From assembly GCA_029056365.1 (NCBI GenBank), contig JAIDBM010000333.1:1-19165 (forward strand): a stretch of 19,165 nucleotides of DNA, in the 5' to 3' direction. The number at the start of each line of letters is the position of its first letter. Position 1 is the first letter of the stretch. The position numbers and the translations under genes were made by a program. Positions 13,487 through 19,165 of the stretch are shown here, piece by piece. The stretch comes from Muribaculaceae bacterium (GTDB lineage Bacteria; Bacteroidota; Bacteroidia; Bacteroidales; Muribaculaceae). The notes under the pieces are model-generated. The model saw nothing but the letters and a program-made list of their open reading frames with translations. It made no database searches and was not told the origin of the DNA.

Positions 13487-15637
13487 TTACTTGCCGGTTT
13501 TACTCTTTAGATTGATTTCAGGACTGGGGTCCAGACCGCGGTTGCGCAGAAGCGCATCCACACTGGGGGCATGACCACGGAAGCTGATGTATAGCTCCAT
13601 GGGGTCGACCGAGCCACCGCTTTCGAGTACGGTTGATTTGAATTTAGCCGCTGTCTCGGGATCGAAGATGCCTTTTTCTTTAAAGAGTTCGAAACCATCG
13701 GAGTCGAGTACTTCGGCCCAGAGGTAGGTGTAGTAGCCCGATGAATATTCATCGCTGCCGAATACGTGCTTGAAGTAGGGTGCACGATAGCGGTAGGTGA
13801 GTTCGGCGGGCATGCCAAGCTGCTGGTCGACTTGCTTCATGAAAGCTTCCACATCGACATCGTCGGTGGGATTGAGTTTGCCGAACTGCAGGTCGAGCAG
13901 GGCGGCACCGGCCAGCTCGGCGGTAGTGAAGCCCTGATTGTGTGTAGAGGCAGCTTGCAGACGTTCAATCATTTCATCGGGAATGGTGTCGCCGGTTATG
14001 TAGTGGTGTGCATATGTGCGCAGCAGTTCGGGTTCGAGAGCCCAGTGTTCGTGAATCTGCGAGGGCAGCTCTACGAAGTCGCGGTCGACGTTTGTTCCGG
14101 CCTGACCTTTGTAGCGTGCACGCGAAAGCATGCCGTGGAGACCGTGGCCGAATTCGTGGAACATTGTTTCTACTTCATCGAGTGTGAGCAGAGCCGGTGC
14201 GTCGGCGGTCGGACGCGAGAAGTTTCCGACGTTGTAGATAATCGGGCGTGATGACGCGCTGTCGTTCGACCACGAACCCTTGAATTCGCTCATCCAGGCA
14301 CCCTGACGTTTGCTGGGACGCTGGAAGTAGTCGGTCATGAACACGGCAATGTGTTCGTCGGTCTTGGCATCGGTCACATTGTAAACGGTTACCGAGGGGT
14401 CGTATTTAGGCGCGTCGGGCATCTCGGTGAACTTGATGCCGTAGAGTTTTTCGGCCATGGTGAAAATGCCTTTGCGAACCGAGTCGATGGCGAAGTATTC
14501 GCGCACCTTCGATTCGTCGAGGTTGTATTTTTTCTGGCGTACTTTCTCGGCGTAATAGTAATAGTCGTAGGGGGCGATTTTGAAGTCGGCGCCTTCGGCA
14601 TCGGCCAGGGCCTGCATTTCGGCAACTTCCTCATGAACACGTTTCACGGCGGGGCGCCAGATTTGCATCAGCAGGTCTTCGGCGGCCTGGGTGGTCTTGG
14701 CCATTACCTTGTCGGTCTGCAGCGAGCCGAAGTCTTTATAGCCGAGGAGTTTGGCCTTTTGGGCGCGGAGTTTCAGAATGTCGCTGATAACGGGCAGGTT
14801 GTTGGTTTCGCCGGTTGTGGCCTGGGTGGTGTAGCCTTCGTAGATTTTGCGGCGGAGTTCGCGGTTGTCGGCGTATTGGAGCAGAGGCAGACGGCTGGGG
14901 GCGTGTAGGGTGAATACCCAGTGGCCTTCGCCCAGGCCCCTGTTCTGAGCTTCTTCGGCGGCAACGGCGATGCTCGATGCGGGCAACCCTGAGAGTTCAT
15001 CTTTGTTGTCGACCACTACTGCAAACGAGTTGGTGGCCTCAAGCAGGTTTTTGTTGAATTTCAGGTAGAGTTCCGACAGCTTTGTGTTGATGGTGGAGAG
15101 TTCTTTTTTCTTTTCTTCCGACAGCAGGGCGCCGTTGCGTACGAAGTCTTTGTAGGTTTCGTCGACCATACGCATCTGGTCGGGGGCAAGGCTGAGTTCG
15201 TTGCGGTGGTCATAGACGTATTTAATGCGCTCGAACAGTTTGGCGTTCATCATCACTTCGTCGCCGTGCTGCGAGTAAAGTGGCATGAATTCTTCGGATA
15301 TAGCCTGGAGTTCGTCCGATGAGTTCGATTCGGTGAGTGCGCCGAACACATACACCACTTTCTGGAGAATCTCGCCGGAGTTGTCGAGGGCGAGAATAGT
15401 GTTGTCGAAGGAGGGGGTTTCGGGATTTTCGGCTATGGCCTTGATTTCTTCGTTGTGCAGACGTATGCCTTCGCGCAGTGCGGGCATGTAGTCGTCGTTT
15501 GTGATTTTGTCGAAGGGCGGAATTTCGTAGGGCGTGTCGTAGGCTTCAAGGAACGGGTTTGTCCGTTTTGAGTCGGTACACTGGTAGCCTGCGGCCCCGA
15601 TGAGGGCGATAGCAGCCATTGCAAAGAATTTGTTCAT
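13487..15637 (-). CDS. dcp: M3-family metallopeptidase (peptidyl-dipeptidase Dcp-like), exported
   Basis: A 716-residue protein with an N-terminal signal segment (MNKFFAMAAIALIGAAGYQC; the Cys at 20 has no proper lipobox). The mature N-terminus NPFLEAYDTPYEIPPFDKI is typical of Bacteroidetes Dcp-like enzymes. The zinc site is intact: HEFGH (H494, E495, H498) in ETMFHEFGHGLHGML, with the third ligand probably E523 in DFVELPSQ. The C-terminal motifs YRAPYFKHVFGSDEYSSGYY and SFRGHAPSVDALLRNRGL are also M3 hallmarks. Such enzymes remove dipeptides from oligopeptide C-termini, here most likely in the periplasm. The length is normal. The gene lies 96 bases after the aldolase gene, beyond a terminator; no clear promoter was recognised, so read-through may contribute. 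Confidence 0.93.
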   Translation of the reverse strand: MNKFFAMAAIALIGAAGYQCTDSKRTNPFLEAYDTPYEIPPFDKITNDDYMPALREGIRLHNEEIKAIAENPETPSFDNTILALDNSGEILQKVVYVFGALTESNSSDELQAISEEFMPLYSQHGDEVMMNAKLFERIKYVYDHRNELSLAPDQMRMVDETYKDFVRNGALLSEEKKKELSTINTKLSELYLKFNKNLLEATNSFAVVVDNKDELSGLPASSIAVAAEEAQNRGLGEGHWVFTLHAPSRLPLLQYADNRELRRKIYEGYTTQATTGETNNLPVISDILKLRAQKAKLLGYKDFGSLQTDKVMAKTTQAAEDLLMQIWRPAVKRVHEEVAEMQALADAEGADFKIAPYDYYYYAEKVRQKKYNLDESKVREYFAIDSVRKGIFTMAEKLYGIKFTEMPDAPKYDPSVTVYNVTDAKTDEHIAVFMTDYFQRPSKRQGAWMSEFKGSWSNDSASSRPIIYNVGNFSRPTADAPALLTLDEVETMFHEFGHGLHGMLSRARYKGQAGTNVDRDFVELPSQIHEHWALEPELLRTYAHHYITGDTIPDEMIERLQAASTHNQGFTTAELAGAALLDLQFGKLNPTDDVDVEAFMKQVDQQLGMPAELTYRYRAPYFKHVFGSDEYSSGYYTYLWAEVLDSDGFELFKEKGIFDPETAAKFKSTVLESGGSVDPMELYISFRGHAPSVDALLRNRGLDPSPEINLKSKTGK

Positions 15638-15668
15638 GATACGAGTTTTGGAAAAGGTTGTAGTTTTG

Positions 15669-15704
15669 AAAAAAGGGCGTATCAGATAGTACTGACACGC
15701 CCTT
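15669..15704 (-). terminator. intrinsic terminator after the aldolase gene
   Basis: On the minus strand AAGGGCGT (15704-15697) pairs with ACGCCCTT (15680-15673), with an inner CAG/CTG pair, and is followed by a T run (15674-15669). It begins 30 bases after the aldolase stop. Confidence 0.85.
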
Positions 15705-15733
15705 GAAGTATTGTCGGATCGGTGTCCTTCGGT

Positions 15734-16729
15734 TTAAGCCTTGCCGGCGCTGCCGAGAACGTTTACGATTTTGTGTTTGTAGAGTTTTTCCATGTTGTCG
15801 CGGGCCGGGCCGAGGTATTTGCGGGGGTCGAATTCGGCCGGTTTTTCAGCGAATACGCGGCGTACGGCGGCTGTCATAGCCAGGCGGCTGTCGGAGTCGA
15901 TGTTGATTTTGCAAACAGCGCTCTTGGCAGCCTTGCGGAGCTGCTCTTCGGGGATACCGATTGCATCGGGGAGTTTGCCGCCGAACATGTTGATGGTGTC
16001 GACTTCGTCCTGGGGCACTGATGAGGAACCGTGGAGAACGATGGGGAAACCGGGGAGTTTGGCCATAACAGCATCGAGAACGTCGAAAGCCAGCGGCGGG
16101 GGCACGAGTTTGCCTTCTTCGTTGCGGGTGCACTGTTCGGGAGTGAATTTGTAAGCTCCGTGCGAGGTGCCGATCGAGATGGCGAGCGAGTCGCAGCCGG
16201 TGCGGGTGGCGAAGTCGATTACTTCTTCGGGGTCGGTGTATGTGTGGTGGTCCGACGAAACTTCGTCTTCAACGCCGGCGAGAACGCCGAGTTCGCCTTC
16301 AACGGTTACATCGTGCTGGTGGGCGTAGTCAACAACCTGCTTTGTGAGGGCTACGTTTTCTTCGTAGGGGAGGTGTGAACCGTCGATCATTACCGAAGAG
16401 AATCCGCAGTCGATACAGCTCTTGCAGAGTTCGAAGCTGTCGCCGTGGTCGAGGTGGAGCACAATCTGGGGATTTTCCCAGCCGAGTTCCTTTGCGTATT
16501 CTACAGCGCCCTGTGCCATGTAGCGCAGGAGGGTTGCGTTTGCATAGTTGCGTGCACCTTTTGAAACCTGGAGGATAACCGGAGATTTTTCTTCCGAGGC
16601 AGCCTTGATGATTGCCTGGAGCTGCTCCATGTTGTTGAAGTTGAATGCGGGAATTGCATATCCGCCTTCGATGGCCTTTTTGAACATCTCGCGTGTGTTT
16701 ACGAGGCCGAGTTCTTTGTAGCTTACCAT
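15734..16729 (-). CDS. fba: class II fructose-bisphosphate aldolase
   Basis: A 331-residue class II aldolase (interconverts fructose 1,6-bisphosphate with dihydroxyacetone phosphate and glyceraldehyde 3-phosphate; cytoplasmic, glycolysis and gluconeogenesis). Recognised motifs are PAFNFNNMEQLQAI near the N-terminus; VLHLDHGDSFELC, with D94 and the zinc ligand H95; DGSHLPYEENV; GVEDEV; SIGTSHGAYKF, another zinc His; and IVLHGSSSVP, the third zinc His with the phosphate-binding serines. Nothing is missing. The start is at the ATG at 16729, about 60 bases after the predicted transcription start. It diverges from ychF. Confidence 0.97.
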   Translation of the reverse strand: MVSYKELGLVNTREMFKKAIEGGYAIPAFNFNNMEQLQAIIKAASEEKSPVILQVSKGARNYANATLLRYMAQGAVEYAKELGWENPQIVLHLDHGDSFELCKSCIDCGFSSVMIDGSHLPYEENVALTKQVVDYAHQHDVTVEGELGVLAGVEDEVSSDHHTYTDPEEVIDFATRTGCDSLAISIGTSHGAYKFTPEQCTRNEEGKLVPPPLAFDVLDAVMAKLPGFPIVLHGSSSVPQDEVDTINMFGGKLPDAIGIPEEQLRKAAKSAVCKINIDSDSRLAMTAAVRRVFAEKPAEFDPRKYLGPARDNMEKLYKHKIVNVLGSAGKA

Positions 16730-16795
16730 AATTGGCTATTGATTTTATGTTGGGTTGTTTTGTTGCCTTTTGGGCCGAAATGGCCTTTGCGACTG

Positions 16796-16827
16796 CAAAG
16801 TTACTGATTTTTTTTGTAATTTTGCAA
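16796..16827 (-). promoter_or_regulatory. promoter of the aldolase gene
   Basis: On the minus strand: TTG at 16827-16825, a 21-base spacer, and TAACTTTG at 16803-16796. The -33 element directly abuts the -7 element of the opposing ychF promoter. Confidence 0.65.
16817..16824 (+). promoter_or_regulatory. -7 element of ychF
   Basis: TAATTTTG matches TAnnTTTG and lies 39 bases before the ychF ATG. A -33 element at the usual distance is not evident (the nearest TTTG, 16786-16789, is 27 bases away), so the promoter may be weak. Confidence 0.5.
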
Positions 16828-16863
16828 TTCAAAATAAGTAACATTAAGAAATTATATATATTT

Positions 16864-17967
16864 ATGGCATTACAATGCGGTATCGTGGGCCTGCCTAATG
16901 TAGGAAAGTCCACTCTTTTCAACTGTCTGTCGAACGCCAAGGCGCAGTCGGCCAATTTCCCTTTTTGTACCATCGAACCGAATGTGGGTGTGATTACTGT
17001 GCCCGACGACCGTCTGACCCGGCTTGTCGAAATGTGCCAGCCTAAGTCGGTGGTGCCGGCCACGGTGGAGATTGTCGACATCGCAGGCCTTGTAAAGGGT
17101 GCTTCGCGGGGCGAGGGCCTGGGCAACAAGTTCCTGGCGAATATCCGTGAGACTGATGCGATACTGCATGTGCTGCGCTGCTTCGACGACGACAACATCA
17201 CCCATGTCGACGGTTCGGTAGACCCCGTGCGCGACAAGGAGATTATCGACTATGAACTCCAGCTCAAAGATCTTGAGACTGTCGAGGCGCGTATCGCCAA
17301 GACTCAGAAAGCCGCGCAGACCGGCGGCGACAAGGTGGCAAAGTTCCAGTATGAGATTCTGGCGAGAATCAAAGAAGCGCTCGACAAGGGGCTGCCGGCC
17401 CGTTCGGTGAGCTTCGAGACTCCCGACGAGCAGAAGTTCGTCCGCGAGCTGTTTCTGCTTACCTCCAAGCCGGTGCTGTATGTGTGCAATGTCGATGATG
17501 CGTCGGCGGCCGGCGGCAACAAGTATGTCGAGGCTGTGCGCGAGGCTATAAAGGACGAGGGCAGCGGACTTATGGTGGTGGCGGCCCAGACCGAGAGCGA
17601 GATTGCCGAACTCGACACCTACGAAGAACGCCAGGAGTTTCTTCAGGAAATCGGACTTGAGGAGTCGGGTGTGTCGCGTCTGATCCGCGCGGCCTACAGC
17701 CTGCTTGATCTTCAGACCTATTTCACCGCCGGAGCCGACGAGGTGCGTGCCTGGACATTCATACGCGGCAGCAAGGCGCCTCGATGCGCCGGCATTATTC
17801 ACACCGATTTCGAAAAGGGCTTCATCCGTGCCGAGGTAATCAAATACGACGATTATGTTACCCTCGGAGGCGAGTCGGCCGTACGCGAGGCCGGCAAGCT
17901 GTCGGTCGAAGGCAAGGAATACGTGGTGCAGGACGGCGACATAATGCACTTCCGCTTCAACGTATAG
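16864..17967 (+). CDS. ychF: redox-regulated ATPase YchF (Obg/OLA1 family)
   Basis: A 367-residue protein of typical YchF length. The P-loop GLPNVGKST is at residues 9-17, followed by ANFPFCTIEPNVG, switch II DIAGLVKGAS (D72) and the G4-like CNVDD (N209); this variant of the NKxD motif is what gives YchF/OLA1 proteins ATP rather than GTP preference. A coiled-coil insertion lies around 130-170, and the C-terminal TGS domain (about 282-367) contains LQTYFTAGADEVRAW and GIIHTDFEKGFIRAEV. It associates with ribosomes and has been linked to stress and redox responses. The ATG at 16864 is chosen because the family starts MALQCGIVG; the open frame continues upstream to 16732 only through the promoter region. 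Confidence 0.97.
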   Translation: MALQCGIVGLPNVGKSTLFNCLSNAKAQSANFPFCTIEPNVGVITVPDDRLTRLVEMCQPKSVVPATVEIVDIAGLVKGASRGEGLGNKFLANIRETDAILHVLRCFDDDNITHVDGSVDPVRDKEIIDYELQLKDLETVEARIAKTQKAAQTGGDKVAKFQYEILARIKEALDKGLPARSVSFETPDEQKFVRELFLLTSKPVLYVCNVDDASAAGGNKYVEAVREAIKDEGSGLMVVAAQTESEIAELDTYEERQEFLQEIGLEESGVSRLIRAAYSLLDLQTYFTAGADEVRAWTFIRGSKAPRCAGIIHTDFEKGFIRAEVIKYDDYVTLGGESAVREAGKLSVEGKEYVVQDGDIMHFRFNV

Positions 17968-17995
17968 TGCGGTGCCGACAAGGATGCCGTGGCGA

Positions 17996-19093
17996 CTACC
18001 GGAGCGACAGGGTGTCGACTCTCAGTATTTCGCGGCATCCGAGACTACGCGGCAGATCGCCGAGATATACGGCGTTGACCGGCATACCGCATATCTCGCC
18101 TGCCGGGAAATAGTAGTTCAGTGCCTGGTGGGTGTAGGTGTGCCCGGGTCGGTAATATCCGCGCAGGAAGCCGAATACACGGTCGAGCGGCGAGGCTGAC
18201 GGGGTGTATTCGCCGAAGGTGATTTCGAGCGCGGGTTGCCCGCAGCTGTCGGGAGTATAATAGCATCCGTTACGGCCGTAGATGTTGTTTCGGCCCGGCA
18301 GCGAGGGCCATTGTGCCAAAGGCAGGTTGCCGTATCCTTCGGGTGCGTAAACTATGTCGGAGCCGCATTTCCATGCCCGGCCGAATATGTAGGCGGTGTT
18401 GCGGTATTTGCCGTCGATGCGCTGTATTATGGCTGCAGTATACCAGGGTTGCCGCATCCGGTCGGGAAACACGGTTTCGACAACGTGGCCTGTGCCGTCG
18501 GCAAGCGAGGCGTTGATGTGGCGGTGTACATCGCTCAGTGCTTTCTGGTCGGCGGCCAGCCGCCATGCCCACAGGCAATACACAAGCGCAGCGAGCACCC
18601 ACAGGGCATTGCGGCACATCGGCGGCAGCAGCGGCTTGGGATGCCAGGTCGCAGCGAGCCGCAGTGTGAGGATTATGGCCACGCTGTATGCCATCCAGAG
18701 AATTCGCCCCCATGAAAGAAAATACAGCGACATAAGCATCGATACCGCCATCATGGCAAGCCAGGGCAGAGTGGAGCGCCATGCCAGCCGCCCCGACTTC
18801 AGTCCGTAGACTATGGCGCCGAGACAAGCCACAAGCGGTAGCCATGCCATTGCGATGCGGCTCAGACAAAGTCGAAGCTGTGCAAGATAGCCGCCGGTAC
18901 CGGCCGATGACATTATTGCGGGGCTGTCGTCAAGAAAGCGTTGCCATGTGCCGGGCGACAGCATCATCAGTATTATGCCCAGCGAAAGTGTGGCGGCAAG
19001 GAGTTTGCGGCGTCGGTCGGCGCCGTTGCATATCATGTCGGTTGCCACATATGCCATGGCTGCGGCACCGAACGCCTCCTGCGACATGTGCAT
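17996..19093 (-). pseudogene. polytopic membrane protein, probably N-terminally truncated
   Basis: 365 codons remain from the first usable ATG (19093). Hydrophobic segments lie at about 31-49, 76-99, 109-128, 130-147 and 160-177, followed by a soluble C-terminal domain of about 190 residues with several Cys and aromatic residues. The opening SQEAFGAAAMAY... and the motif MMLSPGTWQRF resemble internal segments of large Bacteroidetes polytopic membrane proteins (a WHE/SQE loop before a TM and an SPG after the next), so the first TM helices appear to be missing. A TAG lies directly upstream of the ATG, inside IS-like sequence. The family is not named with confidence; DUF6056-like is a guess. It is convergent with ychF, 28 bp away. 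Confidence 0.6.
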
Positions 19094-19094
19094 C

Positions 19095-19165
19095 TAACAT
19101 TTGAAAAGGGACCCGGATAGCATTTGAAAATGGGACCACCCGGGATGGGGATGCAAAGATAATTA
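19095..19165. mobile_element. end of an IS21-like insertion sequence, cut by the window edge
   Basis: Two direct repeats 23 bases apart, CATTTGAAAAGGGACC (19098-19113) and CATTTGAAAATGGGACC (19121-19137), look like the multiple terminal binding repeats of IS21-family elements as found in Bacteroidetes. The coding frame of the membrane protein stops being recognisable exactly where they begin. The rest of the element, including any istA/istB, would lie to the right of the window. A TATCTTTG -7-like sequence on the minus strand (19161-19154) points out of the element toward the truncated gene. Confidence 0.5.

Noticed and set aside
16732..16863. N-terminal extension of YchF with a hydrophobic stretch
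   Set aside because: It covers the divergent promoter region; YchF proteins begin at MALQCGIVG.
16870..17949. A 359-codon open frame antisense to ychF
   Set aside because: Shadow of a GC-rich coding gene; ychF is full length with all motifs.

Overview
The window looks like chromosomal DNA from a Bacteroidales bacterium, most plausibly the Muribaculaceae/Prevotella/Bacteroides group. The reasons are: promoters with the Bacteroidetes -7 element TAnnTTTG and a TTTG/TTG around -33; no Shine-Dalgarno sites at gene starts; a secreted protein ending in a C-terminal tail of the 'YFNLQGVRV..NGLYI' kind; and AlaRS, FloA, class II aldolase and M3 peptidase sequences of Bacteroidetes type. Family assignments come from motif recognition, not from a database search.

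Region 1 (1-7987, minus strand): a compact run of six genes read right to left from one canonical promoter (7980-8011). They are alaS, a small VOC/glyoxalase protein, an exported PD40-repeat protein with a C-terminal coiled coil, the flotillin-like floA, a PHP-domain phosphoesterase, and a U32 'peptidase' family RNA-hydroxylase-type protein that runs off the left edge. Several junctions overlap (ATGA between alaS and VOC, TGATG between floA and PHP, 11 bp between PHP and U32), so this is probably one operon.

Region 2 (7988-10963, plus strand): a divergent exported beta-rich protein with a strong promoter, a 5' UTR hairpin and a near-perfect intrinsic terminator. It is followed by an M23 murein endopeptidase and a MerR-type regulator 6 bp apart. 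The promoter of the M23 gene lies so close to its ATG that the message is probably leaderless.

Region 3 (10961-13486): an accessory-looking, AT-rich segment. A 375-bp MITE-like element with 36-bp terminal inverted repeats sits exactly between the convergent MerR gene and a membrane-spanning TPR/HTH regulator gene. Each gene now ends inside one of the element's terminal repeats. Removing the element with a TA target duplication restores a stop codon to both genes at the same TA. Upstream of the TPR gene are four copies of a 47-bp tandem repeat and two stable hairpins.

Region 4 (13487-19165): an exported M3-family (Dcp-like) metallopeptidase and class II fructose-bisphosphate aldolase (both minus, separated by an intrinsic terminator), ychF diverging from the aldolase gene with interleaved promoters, and a polytopic membrane protein (minus). 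The membrane protein gene seems to have lost its N-terminal part to an IS21-like insertion-sequence end that fills the last ~70 bases.

No rRNA, tRNA or CRISPR array was seen. The most notable structure is the 375-bp inverted-repeat element and its relationship to the two genes it separates.
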